Shown: positions 37,684-48,117 of the stretch, piece by piece
Position numbering within the stretch: the stretch's first letter is position 1
Layout: each line of letters opens with the position of its first letter
Source: Planctomycetaceae bacterium UBA2671
GTDB lineage: Bacteria; Planctomycetota; Planctomycetia; Planctomycetales; Planctomycetaceae
Direction of reading: 5' to 3'
Length of the DNA stretch: 64,000 nucleotides
NCBI GenBank assembly: GCA_002359185.1
Contig: DEML01000009.1
Coordinates: 221,674 to 285,673 of the forward strand
Notes under the pieces: generated by a model
What the model was told of the DNA's origin: nothing
The model's database searches: none
Seen by the model: the letters and a program-made list of their open reading frames with translations, nothing else
Position numbers and translations under genes: made by a program

Positions 37684-38070
37684 ATGTCAAAACAATTGAT
37701 TTCAAGCGGTTCCGCCTGGGAAGGCAAAATTGGTTACTCGCGAGCGATCCGGATCGGCAAGCACGTGCACGTTTCTGGAACAACTGCAACCGACGAAAAC
37801 GGCAACGTCGTCGGAGTTGGCGAACCAGCTGTGCAAGCCGAGTACATCCTGAAGAAAATTCAAGGCGCTCTGACCGATGCAGGTGTGACACTGGAAGATG
37901 TCATTCGGACCCGGATGTATGTCACCAATATCGATGACTGGGAAGCGATCGCTCTGGCTCACGGAAAATATTTTGGCGAGATCCGCCCTGCGACTGTGAT
38001 TGTCGAAGTCAGCCGATTGATCAATAAGGATCATCTCGTTGAAATCGAAGCCGAAGCGATAGTTGAATAA
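37684..38070 (+). CDS. ridA: RidA family protein (imine/enamine deaminase)
   Basis: A 128-residue protein if started at ATG 37684, which has AAGAGGT six bases upstream; an in-frame codon at 37642 would add 14 unlikely residues. RidA features are the N-terminal QLISSGSAWEGKIGYSRAI, HVHVSGTTA, the catalytic Arg in VIRTRMYVT and a trimer-forming end VEIEAEAIVE. RidA proteins remove reactive enamine/imine products of PLP enzymes in the cytoplasm. Some members of this subgroup replace the usual active-site residues, so activity is not certain. A strong hairpin terminator follows. Confidence 0.88.
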   Translation: MSKQLISSGSAWEGKIGYSRAIRIGKHVHVSGTTATDENGNVVGVGEPAVQAEYILKKIQGALTDAGVTLEDVIRTRMYVTNIDDWEAIALAHGKYFGEIRPATVIVEVSRLINKDHLVEIEAEAIVE

Positions 38071-38090
38071 CTGAAAGTCTCCAAAGAAAA

Positions 38091-38124
38091 AAAGCAGCGA
38101 CCCAATAAGAGTCGCTGCTTTTTA
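38091..38124. terminator. Rho-independent terminator after ridA
   Basis: AAAGCAGCGAC (38091-38101) pairs with GTCGCTGCTTT (38111-38121) and is flanked by A and T runs on both sides, so it could work in both directions between ridA and the minus-strand lipoprotein gene. Confidence 0.88.
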
Positions 38125-38239
38125 AATATCGACTGATTAGACCATTTTCAAATGGTTTCTGCAGTCGCATGAGCATCAAATGACCCTAAAACGCTGGGTT
38201 TGCTCCTGCTGGACACTGCAGATAATTATTAAATATGCT

Positions 38240-38662
38240 CTAGATTTTTTTCTCATCTGTCGAAAGTTCAAAAACTGGAGAATCAGCTCCCCTTTCGACG
38301 ACATAAGTAAGTTCGCTGCGAGAGTTATACCGGGCAGGAATATACATCTCCCCGACAGGTTCCGGTGTTCCATTGCTGTTATCAAACTTACCAGGAATCA
38401 GTCGAGAGGCAATAATTTCCACTTTCATTTTTCCGGGAAGAGACTCAATCTTAAAGTAACCCTCCTCAATAGGGGCACTGAAGACATTACCTCCTGCATC
38501 AAGCATTCGAAATGTAATGCGTCCTTCCTTGAGTGGCTCGTTCTGCCATTTCACCTCACCGTTTGTCGAGATTAAATCTGGCCCATTAGACGCACTGCAT
38601 CCAACCAGAAATGACAGAACAAACATAGCAGCAAGCGTAAATCGAGACCTCGAATTTTTCAT
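38240..38662 (-). CDS. Small predicted lipoprotein downstream of DUF1559 gene
   Basis: A 140-residue protein when started at ATG 38662, which has AGAGG upstream; the upstream in-frame ATG at 38752 would overlap the DUF1559 gene. A lipoprotein signal ends in LVGC at about 21-24. The mature part is beta-rich: GEVKWQNEPLKEGRITFRML and FKIESLPGKMKVEIIA. This resembles the transthyretin/carboxypeptidase-regulatory-like fold common after DUF1559 genes in planctomycetes. It ends in VFELSTDEKKI. The gene is 64 bases downstream of the DUF1559 gene in the same direction, so an operon is likely. Confidence 0.72.
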   Translation of the reverse strand: MKNSRSRFTLAAMFVLSFLVGCSASNGPDLISTNGEVKWQNEPLKEGRITFRMLDAGGNVFSAPIEEGYFKIESLPGKMKVEIIASRLIPGKFDNSNGTPEPVGEMYIPARYNSRSELTYVVERGADSPVFELSTDEKKI

Positions 38663-38726
38663 TTCCTCTATTCCGTTTCCAGCAAAGAATGCATCTGCAG
38701 AAGACTGTGGGAGCCAGTCAAATTCA

Positions 38727-39701
38727 TTAAAACTCACCAAGAACCTGACCATCCTTCATTTGTCCAAGATAGCGAAAGGTTAAACGGTCGATGTTCTCAG
38801 AAATGAATCGAATGGAACCATCTGCCAGAGCAAACTGAGCTCCCCCTTTGTGATAACTTCTGGCGAAGTTATAACGACCTGGCAACCCACCGGCATTTCC
38901 ATTTTCGCAAGGTGAATTCGGGAACGTTGTACTCTTGCAGGAATAAACACGGTCAGGAACAGATGTATTGGGAGTTTCAGCTGTTGAGAATGCATATGAT
39001 CCGTGGGGGGCTCCACCCCAGTAACCACCCAGTCCTCCCCAACTCGCACCAGTGGCCCCACGGATAATTCCTTCGCCCATCATAATGGTGTTGGTCGTCC
39101 CATCGGTAACACTCCGAAATTTAGTGTTCGAGCCTGTATAAAACATCCCCGTGGTAGGCTTGGCAACGACTGTTTGAGGGATTCCATTTGGATCGGTACT
39201 TGTATTAACATCACCTCCCGCACATACAACGTAATTCCCCTGGAACCCATTATCAGTCCCGCCACCACCTACTGCAGGACCTGCCGGATCAGAGGGACAC
39301 ATGTAAACACTGACAGGAATCCCCGCTAATGATTTTGGAATCTGGTGGACATATTCAGTCGTGTCAGCCTGATACAGGTCCGATAGATTTCCCTCTTCAA
39401 TAAATGGCAACATACAATGGAAAAAGCATTGGCGACGATGTCTTGAACCTGCGACTTCAGCCTGCCAGCCATACGGAAACACAGAATGTGTGTCGTGATA
39501 ATTGTGCATCGCCAGTGCCAACTGTTTAAGATTATTCTTACAGGAAGACCTGCGAGCGGCTTCCCGAGCCTGCTGAACAGCTGGCAGCAACAAAGCCACA
39601 AGTATTGCTATAATTGCGATCACTACTAGCAACTCAATAAGAGTGAACGCACGTCGGCTGTACGAGAGAGTTTTCAGAGAAGCGACCTTGGGAAACTGCA
39701 T
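38727..39701 (-). CDS. DUF1559 pilin-like exported protein, second copy
   Basis: A 324-residue protein. The ATG at 39701 has CAGGAG seven bases upstream. After a basic 16-residue leader comes [18 protein letters not shown], the prepilin-like motif, then [23 protein letters not shown]. The C-terminal signature reads [20 protein letters not shown]. The middle contains a cysteine pair and a [10 protein letters not shown] segment. It differs clearly from the copy at 7849-8910 except at the two ends, as is usual for this family. A small lipoprotein gene follows in both cases. Role unproven. Confidence 0.92.
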   Translation of the reverse strand: MQFPKVASLKTLSYSRRAFTLIELLVVIAIIAILVALLLPAVQQAREAARRSSCKNNLKQLALAMHNYHDTHSVFPYGWQAEVAGSRHRRQCFFHCMLPFIEEGNLSDLYQADTTEYVHQIPKSLAGIPVSVYMCPSDPAGPAVGGGGTDNGFQGNYVVCAGGDVNTSTDPNGIPQTVVAKPTTGMFYTGSNTKFRSVTDGTTNTIMMGEGIIRGATGASWGGLGGYWGGAPHGSYAFSTAETPNTSVPDRVYSCKSTTFPNSPCENGNAGGLPGRYNFARSYHKGGAQFALADGSIRFISENIDRLTFRYLGQMKDGQVLGEF

Positions 39702-40166
39702 TACGAACTCCTGAACATCTAGAAAGAATAAATCTGTAAATCAGTGATTTAAGCACAAGGCACATCTTATGCCAAGGAAGTTCGACTCTCCTCCCAAACT
39801 AAGTATTTATACCGAAATGAACATTATATTGACATTTTGAGTATAGATTGGCTTTTTTTCTCAAGTTCAGTCAGACACTCCCCCGTACCTGATTGTCTTT
39901 ACTGAATAAGCATGAGGCACACTCCGCGCACTATTCAGGCAGTATCTCTGATCGGAAATCTCTTCCCTGTATACCTGTAAACATTTTCGCAGTCATCAAA
40001 TTATCCATTACATATCGATCCCAGCAATATTCTATGATGACACGACACACCCAGTATTCATTCAACAGATTCAGGCACAAACACAAAAAAACCGGCGGCC
40101 TGAAGTTCAGGTCGCCGGTCGCGTGATTGCCAGGTTGTCGATCAAGATGTTAGTGAGCAACGCTCA
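39702..40166. other. Intergenic region upstream of the second DUF1559 gene
   Basis: A 465-base AT-rich gap holding the S41 protease terminator at 40084-40118 and, presumably, the DUF1559 promoter. No convincing small gene or RNA was found. The open frame at 39893-40126 has no recognised features and overlaps the terminator. Confidence 0.4.
40084..40118 (-). terminator. Rho-independent terminator of the S41 protease gene
   Basis: ACCGGCG (40090-40096) and CGCCGGT (40112-40118), with inner CCTGAA/TTCAGG pairing, form a long GC-rich stem followed on the minus strand by seven Ts. It lies about 50 bases after the protease stop codon. Confidence 0.9.
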
Positions 40167-41717
40167 TTAGCTGGTTGGCAATCGTTTCTTGTTCATCTGA
40201 TTCACGATGTTCTGAGCCTGGCCGTTGTCGATCATTTCCAGAGCTTTGGCGATGTCGTTGTCAGTCGAAGTGATTCGATCGTTCTTTTCGATCACAACGT
40301 CTGGAGTCACTCCTGAGCCGGCCATTTCGCGTCCGTTTGGTGAGTAAAACTTGGCAGTAGTCAGTTTCAGGTTTCCAGAAACAGTTCGCAGTGGCAAGTG
40401 AGTTTGAACAGATCCCTTACCGTAGCTGGTTCGTCCGACAATCAGAGCTCGTCCGTTGTCCTGCATGGCAGCTGCGAAGATTTCGCTGGCTGAAGCAGAG
40501 TTTTCGTCGACAAGCACAACCATTGGCACTTTCCAGGTTTTCGCGAAGTTTGCAGACTGTTTCGTGTTGTCTGAGTAGTTTCGGCCTCGTGTGGAAACAA
40601 TCGTTCCTTCTGGCAAAAACTTGTCACACATTTCAACGCATACGTTTAACAGTCCACCAGGGTTTCCACGCAAGTCCAGAACCAGACTCTTCATTCCTTT
40701 ATTGTGAAGGTTCCACAAAGCTTTATCCAACTGCTTAGCCGTTTCGTCAGCGAACTGATCAATTCGGATGTAAGCAGTGCCGTTGGCTTCGTCGATGATT
40801 CGGGCTTCTGAAACAGATTCCAGAACTAACTTGCCTCGTGTCACATGAATCAACTCAAAATTTTCATTTCGCAGGACTTGCAACAGAACCGGTGTTCCAG
40901 ACTGGCCAGACATCATGTTCGCGATGTCCTGCAGTGATTTGTTTTCTGTCGCAGTTCCGTTGATGCTGCTGATGATATCTCCTCGTTGAACTCCCGCTTT
41001 TTCTGCTGGGCTTCCCTGAACAGGTCGCACAACAACGGCTCCCTTTTCATGTTGTTTCATTTCGACACCAATTCCGACCAGTTCTTCCCGTGATTTCAGG
41101 TCAGCTCGTGGAGCAGAAACCTGAACGTTCGGGTTGAAAGCTGAGTATTTATCGAGTGAATCGATGTTTCCCTGAATAAATTCCATTCCCATAGCAGCCG
41201 GGCTGATTCCAACTCCGCCAGCCAACTGGAACATGCTCCAACTCATCGCCTGAGCAGCTTCATTGGCATTCTTTGCGTTGACGGCATCAGCCATTCGTCG
41301 CAATTCTGCCTGAGCCCGTTGCAAAGTTTCTGGAGTGGCTTTCACATTGTTCGCTTTCAGAAACTCTGGATTTTCCAAAGCAGCAGCCACATGATTCAGT
41401 GCATGCTTTGTTCGATCCTGATAAGTATTAGGATCAACATGACGTTGATCAATCAAGTTGGACACTTCCATGAATAAGGTTCGCAGTTGTGTATCGTTCG
41501 TACTGCTCAGGAACTGACGCAGTTTGGAGTCATTTGTGCGGTAGCTGATTCGCGACTGCACAGCTTTCGGGCTGAGGTCAGCCGCGAAGTTCTGAGCTTT
41601 CTGTTCCTGACCGAAGCCTGTTGAAACCAGTGACCCGAAAGCCAGCATGGTTGACAGTGTCATCAGTCGCAGTGATGGTTCCCATTTTTTCCAGTTTTTC
41701 TTGAACTTGTTTAACAT
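40167..41717 (-). CDS. S41 family C-terminal processing protease with PDZ domain
   Basis: A 516-residue protease with a signal peptide of about 35 residues ending near STGFGQEQ. A helical region (about 60-210) precedes a PDZ domain at about 215-300 (VGIGVEMKQHEKGAVVVRPVQGSPAEKAGVQRGDII). The S41 catalytic core follows: LVLDLRGNPGGLLNV, the Ser-bearing NSASASE at about 406-412 and the catalytic Lys in SYGKGS (K434). CtpA/CtpB/Prc relatives cut C-terminal tails of envelope proteins or regulators. The ATG has a GGAGACGAGAG site just upstream. It is a one-gene unit with its own terminator. Confidence 0.93.
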   Translation of the reverse strand: MLNKFKKNWKKWEPSLRLMTLSTMLAFGSLVSTGFGQEQKAQNFAADLSPKAVQSRISYRTNDSKLRQFLSSTNDTQLRTLFMEVSNLIDQRHVDPNTYQDRTKHALNHVAAALENPEFLKANNVKATPETLQRAQAELRRMADAVNAKNANEAAQAMSWSMFQLAGGVGISPAAMGMEFIQGNIDSLDKYSAFNPNVQVSAPRADLKSREELVGIGVEMKQHEKGAVVVRPVQGSPAEKAGVQRGDIISSINGTATENKSLQDIANMMSGQSGTPVLLQVLRNENFELIHVTRGKLVLESVSEARIIDEANGTAYIRIDQFADETAKQLDKALWNLHNKGMKSLVLDLRGNPGGLLNVCVEMCDKFLPEGTIVSTRGRNYSDNTKQSANFAKTWKVPMVVLVDENSASASEIFAAAMQDNGRALIVGRTSYGKGSVQTHLPLRTVSGNLKLTTAKFYSPNGREMAGSGVTPDVVIEKNDRITSTDNDIAKALEMIDNGQAQNIVNQMNKKRLPTS

Positions 41718-42310
41718 CTCTCGTCTCCTTTCGAATGTTGTGCTGAGAGCGGGTGTCTCACGTCCGCAATCAGAGGTTCATCTCTCGTCTCTTACTTAGC
41801 GGTTGAACTCAGTGGCAGGTGTCATTCATTCCGGGCTCTCACCCCCAGTGACTGATAGCTCGTTGCTATCCCTTACCTCGTCGTCACAACCGTTTCGTCC
41901 GTCAGGACTGAAAGGGTTTAATGCACTCCCCGTGCCAAACATATTCCAGAAAAATACGATTCAGCCATATCCTATTGATATAAAAAGACTTATATTTTCT
42001 TTGCACTTTCTACACATGTCCAAAACCTGTCGAAATTGCAATTTTGGGGTTGCAGAGATCGTTGCAATTCATACGTGAGGGAAAGTTGACAAATCGCACG
42101 TTTTTTCGGAAATACTTGGATAGCGCCTTAAAACAAGAGGATTATGCTGAAATACAAGCACTTTTGCAGGTTGGGTTAGCGGAACGCGGAACCCAACTTT
42201 CGTTCCGCAAAATACGCTTTGTTGGGTTACGCTTCGCTAACCCAACCTACTTTCCATTTGTTATACTAGCCGTGACGGCACGCTCAATTTGGCTCCTCAC
42301 GAATGATTTC
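41718..42310. other. Intergenic region with hairpin-forming repeat
   Basis: A divergent gap of almost 600 bases. Near 41820-41920 is a GC-moderate stretch that could be part of the protease leader. The hairpin repeat at 42167-42250 is the only clear element. An open frame runs through from 42044 into the next gene but its first 89 codons are built on this repeat, so I treat that part as non-coding. Confidence 0.45.
42167..42250. repeat. Inverted repeat GGTTGGGTTAGCG / CGCTAACCCAACC
   Basis: AGGTTGGGTTAGCG at 42168-42181 is repeated inverted as CGCTAACCCAACCT at 42235-42248; inner parts GGAACCCAAC and GTTGGGTT can also pair. This looks like a dispersed hairpin repeat, a type known in several phyla. 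Only one copy was seen in the window. Confidence 0.65.
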
Positions 42311-43111
42311 ATGCTGAAAATTTCCTCGTTGCATAATATGGAGACGGAGACCGCCCTTCGGCTCTCGACGATTGCTGCGGATTCGCATTTACTGGAATCT
42401 GCCCTCGCAAATTTTCCCCAGCAATTGGAGATAACCTCCTATCCTCAGTTGGATGATTTTCTAGCCACCGTTCATGAATCTAGTTATCCACAGCTCATTT
42501 TGATCTCGCAAACTCGTTGCGATCAGTACAACCGGTCGACGATCAACCAACTGCCCGATCGTTGTCCGCTCGCGCGTTTTCTGGTTGTTCTTGGGCCTCT
42601 TTGTGCAGCCGAGCGGAGAACTCGTCAGCAATGGCCTGTCGCCTGGATGGTGCCGGAATGGGCTTATTTACAGCGTTTACAGCGAGAAATTGAAGTCCTG
42701 TCCGATCAACGACCAGCCTTGCCGGTCACTGCGTCACTCGAAGAAGTTGCCCGCTTCGATTTCGAAAGTTCTGCTCCCCAAAAGCATTTGGGAGAAGCAG
42801 CTATCATTTTCAGTCCCGATGCGATCTGGGCTAAAACGATGGCATTGATCGAAGATCAATCCGACAGTTCAATTGTCTGTCATAACCCGCATGACCTGAC
42901 GGAAGCTCTCACAGAGCACGCGGAACTGTCCTTGATTTTCGACTTGGATCCTCTAACCCGCGATCTGAAATCCTGGCTGGAATCCAATCGAACTCTGATC
43001 GAACAGCGATCATCCTTCGCCTACTGCAACTGGCCCACTCAGCGATTGCTGGAAAACTCCAAAGTCTGGGGTTTCCAGGACTGCCGTTGCAAACTCGCAC
43101 CACCACAATAG
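42311..43111 (+). CDS. Unrecognised protein, possible degenerate receiver-like halves
   Basis: About 266 residues when started at ATG 42311 (ATG 42338 is also possible; neither has a clear ribosome site). The open frame extends upstream to 42044 but through a palindromic repeat. No family is recognised. The protein has two alpha/beta halves, about 10-130 and about 170-250, each with alternating hydrophobic strands and helices such as LILISQT, ARFLVVLGPL, EAAIIFSPDAIW and LSLIFDLD. These look like diverged receiver domains without the phosphorylated Asp. An NtrC-type regulator gene follows 470 bases later, after a long palindrome, so co-regulation is uncertain. Confidence 0.55.
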   Translation: MLKISSLHNMETETALRLSTIAADSHLLESALANFPQQLEITSYPQLDDFLATVHESSYPQLILISQTRCDQYNRSTINQLPDRCPLARFLVVLGPLCAAERRTRQQWPVAWMVPEWAYLQRLQREIEVLSDQRPALPVTASLEEVARFDFESSAPQKHLGEAAIIFSPDAIWAKTMALIEDQSDSSIVCHNPHDLTEALTEHAELSLIFDLDPLTRDLKSWLESNRTLIEQRSSFAYCNWPTQRLLENSKVWGFQDCRCKLAPPQ

Positions 43112-43580
43112 GTCAGGCGAGCCGTGCCAGTCATGGCACGGGTATTGTGCATTATTTGCGAATCGATGCCGATTTAAAATCGTACCCACCCGAGCCATGA
43201 CTGGTTCGGCTCGCCTTTTTCATTGGAAACCGTACTCTTGCACAGTATTCGCCGGCCACTCTCGGCATTCTTCGATGAAGTATTCAACAATTTTTCTACA
43301 CAAATTCGACTTTTCACAAAATTTAATATCTGTTATCACCCGCATCTCACGAGGGTGCTGTCGGTTCTTCGACGGGCGATGGCACTGTGAGAAGATCCCA
43401 TCACGATCAAATTCAAATAAAAGAGGTCGCCTCCTGGAGAAGTAAACTGAACATTGATGATCTATTGATGTTCTTGCGACTGCAGAATCAAATTTGAAAA
43501 TGATCGAGAACCCCCTCCGCGTATTCACGGATGAATATGCTGTTCGCCTTCGTCGAATGATAGGTGTCAAGGAGTTGACG
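43112..43580. other. Intergenic region with long palindrome, upstream of NtrC-like gene
   Basis: The first 107 bases are the palindrome at 43115-43219. The rest, to the ribosome site AAGGAG at 43569-43574, contains a CTCAC...GTGAG pair at about 43348-43393 that could form a weak hairpin. No sigma-54 promoter with GG-N10-GC was recognised. No coding frame is convincing. Confidence 0.4.
43115..43219. repeat. Long imperfect palindrome ending in a T-run
   Basis: A left arm of about 30 bases beginning AGGCGAGCCGTGCCAGTCAT (43115-43134) pairs with a right arm (43183-43216) ending ATGACTGGTTCGGCTCGCCT, with a few mismatches. The right arm runs into TTTTT. It starts four bases after the stop codon of the preceding gene, so it may act as a terminator as well as being a repeat element. 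Confidence 0.75.
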
Positions 43581-45008
<1,428 letters not shown>

Positions 45009-45030
45009 TACCAATTCGTTCAATCAAAAA

Positions 45031-45060
45031 AAGTCGGTGGAAAGAAATTCCCACCGGCTT
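45031..45060. terminator. Terminator between NtrC-like gene and minus-strand gene
   Basis: AAGTCGGTGG (45031-45040) pairs with CCACCGGCTT (45051-45060), with one G-T wobble and a 10-base loop. An A-run lies before and Ts follow, so it can serve both convergent genes. Confidence 0.8.
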
Positions 45061-45083
45061 TATTGATTTCAAGCTTCCACCCA

Positions 45084-45683
45084 CTATTTTTTTGCTTGTG
45101 CAGCGGCTACTTCCTCTTCCTCTGTTTTTACAGATTCAGTCACCTTTAATGCGAAGCGTTTATCTTTTTCGGTATCTTCACGATAAACCACCTGGACGAC
45201 ATCACCAGTCACAAGGTCCTTCGCTTCAGCGGCTTCCCCTTCAAATATGGTTGCATCTGTAGCCACATATTCAACAGGAGCCGATTTGAATTCTTCATTG
45301 ATTTCCGCTTTTTCATCGGGCTTGGGCATCACACTGATGATGTAATTCTGCCCCGACTCTCCCACTGCGACGATGGTTCCATCGATAACTGTGGTATCCG
45401 AAGCCACTGCGACTTTATCACTGGTTTCTGAAACGACTTCCGCTGCTGCCCCCGCAGACTCGACTACCTCATCAGTATTGACGGCGACCGTCAGCGCTAA
45501 TGAATCCTCTGTAGAATCCCCTCGAATCGAAAACCAGCCGGCAATCAACCCCCATAGAAACACGACAATAAACAGACACCCGACAATAGAAACAGTCCAG
45601 CCGACTCCCATCATCCTACGATTCCAACTGATCGGTTCACTATTATAGTCTTCCGGATGATTATTTCGGTTAGTGCCTGTCAT
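45084..45683 (-). CDS. Single-pass membrane protein with acidic extracytoplasmic domain
   Basis: A 199-residue protein of no recognised family. A short cytoplasmic N-terminus precedes one membrane helix (about 28-50, VGWTVSIVGCLFIVVFLWGLI), then a low-complexity Val/Ala/Glu/Ser-rich stretch, a compact beta-rich part (GTIVAVGESGQNYIISV through VVYREDTEKDKRFALKVTES) and a charged Glu/Ala/Lys tail. The beta part resembles a small OB-like or SH3-like fold, as inference. It converges on the NtrC-like gene and shares a terminator with it. Confidence 0.68.
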   Translation of the reverse strand: MTGTNRNNHPEDYNSEPISWNRRMMGVGWTVSIVGCLFIVVFLWGLIAGWFSIRGDSTEDSLALTVAVNTDEVVESAGAAAEVVSETSDKVAVASDTTVIDGTIVAVGESGQNYIISVMPKPDEKAEINEEFKSAPVEYVATDATIFEGEAAEAKDLVTGDVVQVVYREDTEKDKRFALKVTESVKTEEEEVAAAQAKK

Positions 45684-46047
45684 TGCTCTGCTCCCCTGCT
45701 CTATGATTTTTCATTTCAACATGTGAAAAATGAGTAATGCAAATGTCATTCCAAGGGGCTGGACTGGGCTTAAATGCATCAATATAGACTGAAAATTGCT
45801 TGACCTGGTCTCAAACTGAATCCTGAGAAGCCAATCCTGGTATTACGCTAAATCAAAGATAGGATGTAATTTTTTCAATCTCTCTGAGATGAAATTGAAC
45901 CGCGGATGAACGCGGATGTTTTGCTGTTAATCTTGATATTTTACAAGCACGTAGCGCAAGCGAGTGTGTATTTTCCTGTTTGACACACTCGGATGCGCTT
46001 CGTGCTTGTATTACTAAAAATCTGATAACCTCCACGAGAAATCTGGA
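45684..46047. other. Intergenic region with two repeat elements
   Basis: A 364-base gap between two minus-strand genes. It contains the short dispersed motif GAACCGCGGATGAACGCGGA around 45897-45919 and the family 1 palindrome at 45942-46010. The remainder is AT-rich with nothing else recognised. Confidence 0.5.
45942..46010. repeat. Palindromic dispersed repeat (family 1), best copy
   Basis: The left arm starts TACAAGCACGTAGCGCAAGC (45942-45961) and continues GAGTGTG. The right arm CACACTCGGATGCGCTTCGT (45984-46003) is followed by GCTTGTA. It is a 27-base arm with few mismatches and a 15-base loop. Other copies are at 25118-25185 and 261-280. Confidence 0.8.
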
Positions 46048-47271
46048 TTAAAGTTGAGTCTTTTGCTCAGTCGTCAAAATAATCATGCGAGATTCTTCGA
46101 GCGTGTTACCACTCAAGCAGGATTGAAGGACATGACGATTTCTGACATTCGCGGTCTGGGTTTCCGTCTGAATTCGCGTGAGCAGCAAACCGACATTTTG
46201 AATTACGGCTGGGCCATCTGATGTTTTCAGTTCCAGTGATTTCTGAAACTTAAGATACAACCCCGCGACAACATCCGGCAACTCTTTGCGTGAGAACCAG
46301 CAGATGACAACGATTGCCACTGTAACCAGAATCGCCATCGAAATGTTGTAGCTGACCGATAAGAGAATTACGGCTAATACAGTGGTGAAAATCATCACCG
46401 GCTTTCTGAATTCAGTCGGACAGATGGAAATGGCAGCTGCAGTTAAGGCGAACCACCCAATCGTAATCACCGCTGCCAAGCCTGCAAACGGAAGCAACCA
46501 TTGCCAGACCTCTCCAACCGTCGAGCCAGTCACCGTCCAGCCCCAGATTTCCGAGGCAATCATCAGCACCGGCAGAAACACCAATAAATAGACAAGCAAA
46601 CCGACCAATCGGGCGACCGTATCGGCAATCGACTCAGATCGCGGAAGTTTCCGCTCCACAGAATCCTGTTCGGCACGATCACTTTCTGCAGTGGATTCCT
46701 CTCTCAATTCATTCTCAGAACTCTCATCCAGATTGACCAGCCGATCCTGCTCCGGAACTACAGGCGAATCGATTTTCCTCAACTCCTGCGGCTCATGAGG
46801 ACACATCAATTCGAGTTGCGTTCGAACTGAGGGATTCTGAAAGACGGATAAAATCGCCCCCGCAATAAAGCGGGCAATCGCCAACGCAATCAGGCAGGTC
46901 AGTAGAATTAGCCAGAACTGCTGACAGTAGCCGATCGCCTCATCCACCCAAGGCAAAAGAGTGGGATAAGTTTGCCGGAATTGCCAGGACGTCAGAATTA
47001 GAACTGATGTGAAGAATCCCCAACTAACGACAGAACTGGCTCGGATCCCCGATTTGGGATCCTCCGAAAAGAGCGGCTTCCAGGGAGGAGTAAAGAGCTC
47101 ATCAAATTGACGGGATCGCAACAGCCAGACGAGAATCAGGCTGGAAAGATAGGCAATCACTAGCCCAGTGATGCCGTAGATCGCAATTTGGGCGAGAATC
47201 TCCGGATCGTTGAATGTAACGGTCTCCAAATCCGCATTGGTTACTTGAGAAATGACCCAGATTGAAGACAC
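46048..47271 (-). CDS. Predicted multi-pass membrane protein of unknown function
   Basis: About 407 residues when started at GTG 47271, which has AAGGGA upstream; the frame is open to a TTG at 47334. Membrane segments can be seen at about 25-50, 85-105, 115-140, 225-250, 260-285 and 300-335, with a charged Glu/Ser-rich cytoplasmic loop between about 150 and 215 (LDESSENELREESTAESDRAEQDSVERK). The last 60 residues are soluble and include SLELKTSDGPAVIQNVGLLLTR. The arrangement, small helix bundles with a C-terminal soluble end, is reminiscent of mechanosensitive-channel relatives, but no signature is present, so no function is claimed. Confidence 0.68.
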   Translation of the reverse strand: MSSIWVISQVTNADLETVTFNDPEILAQIAIYGITGLVIAYLSSLILVWLLRSRQFDELFTPPWKPLFSEDPKSGIRASSVVSWGFFTSVLILTSWQFRQTYPTLLPWVDEAIGYCQQFWLILLTCLIALAIARFIAGAILSVFQNPSVRTQLELMCPHEPQELRKIDSPVVPEQDRLVNLDESSENELREESTAESDRAEQDSVERKLPRSESIADTVARLVGLLVYLLVFLPVLMIASEIWGWTVTGSTVGEVWQWLLPFAGLAAVITIGWFALTAAAISICPTEFRKPVMIFTTVLAVILLSVSYNISMAILVTVAIVVICWFSRKELPDVVAGLYLKFQKSLELKTSDGPAVIQNVGLLLTRIQTETQTANVRNRHVLQSCLSGNTLEESRMIILTTEQKTQL

Positions 47272-47527
47272 GTCCGATCCCTTCGACAATTTTAAGAATG
47301 CCACTATTGCAACGGAGAATCCTGCAGATTGCAAGTCTTTACGTCCAAAGATGTTACTAAGGACAAATTGCGATCAGATGCTCATGAAATCTGCATATTT
47401 TTCAGTTTTTTTTGCAAAATTCTTACGGGAAAATTGAGCGATCAGCCCAGATTTTTCGTTTCCAATAGTGTTACATAATGAAAAAATTGTTTGAAAGAGG
47501 AAGGGCGGACTAACAAGGAGGCGGACC

Positions 47528-48043
47528 ATGAGTATTAATAGGCGGATCAAAAGCAATCGAATCCTCAGAACGATCAATCGAGGATTGGCATGGGCGATTG
47601 GAATTCCTGCTGCCTGGCTGGTTGTGACGAGTAGTTATCATTTGCAGCAGGGTTGGTCTGAAATTGAATTCCTGATTAGATATCTGCTCCTGTACGCCGC
47701 ACTGGCAACGGGTTCGATGATTGTCCGCACTCCAAACAGCGAACTGCCATCCGTCACCTTCTGGTGTGTCTGTGTTTTCCCGCTGGTGGGGCTGGCTCGT
47801 CTGGCCGGATTGTTACTGCATAGTGAATACGCCACCGGAGTTGAGCCATCCTTCACCGGGACATTGCTCGCGATGACTTTGGGATCAGTTTCGCTATTTG
47901 TCTTTATGAAGTGGGAAGAGCGAAAAGATCGGCAGACAATGGGGCCGTATCGGGATAAAAACTCCGACATTCGTTATGTCACACTGCAGAATGTTTCCAC
48001 AGCCTCGCAGTTACCCATGCAGGAAGAGGCTAATTTGTGGTAG
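47528..48043 (+). CDS. Predicted membrane protein of unknown function
   Basis: A 171-residue protein. The ATG has a strong ribosome site (AAGGAGG, 47514-47520). There is a basic N-terminus, then four hydrophobic segments at about 20-36, 48-65, 77-94 and 108-126, and a charged cytoplasmic tail of about 45 residues (KWEERKDRQTMGPYRDKN). No family is recognised. It is divergent from the multi-pass gene at 46048 and convergent with the DUF817 gene. Confidence 0.68.
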   Translation: MSINRRIKSNRILRTINRGLAWAIGIPAAWLVVTSSYHLQQGWSEIEFLIRYLLLYAALATGSMIVRTPNSELPSVTFWCVCVFPLVGLARLAGLLLHSEYATGVEPSFTGTLLAMTLGSVSLFVFMKWEERKDRQTMGPYRDKNSDIRYVTLQNVSTASQLPMQEEANLW

Positions 48044-48117
48044 GAGATGATTGATAATCGTAATGGAACCACGGATGGACACCGATTTGCACGGATCAAA
48101 TTGAATCTGGGCTTGAA

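Noticed and set aside
43135..43152. TGGCACGGGTATTGTGC as a sigma-54 promoter
   Set aside because: The -12 element reads GT instead of GC, and the site is inside the long palindrome.
43348..43393. Possible hairpin CTCAC...GTGAG upstream of the NtrC-like gene
   Set aside because: Inner bases pair poorly; not enough for an RNA feature call.
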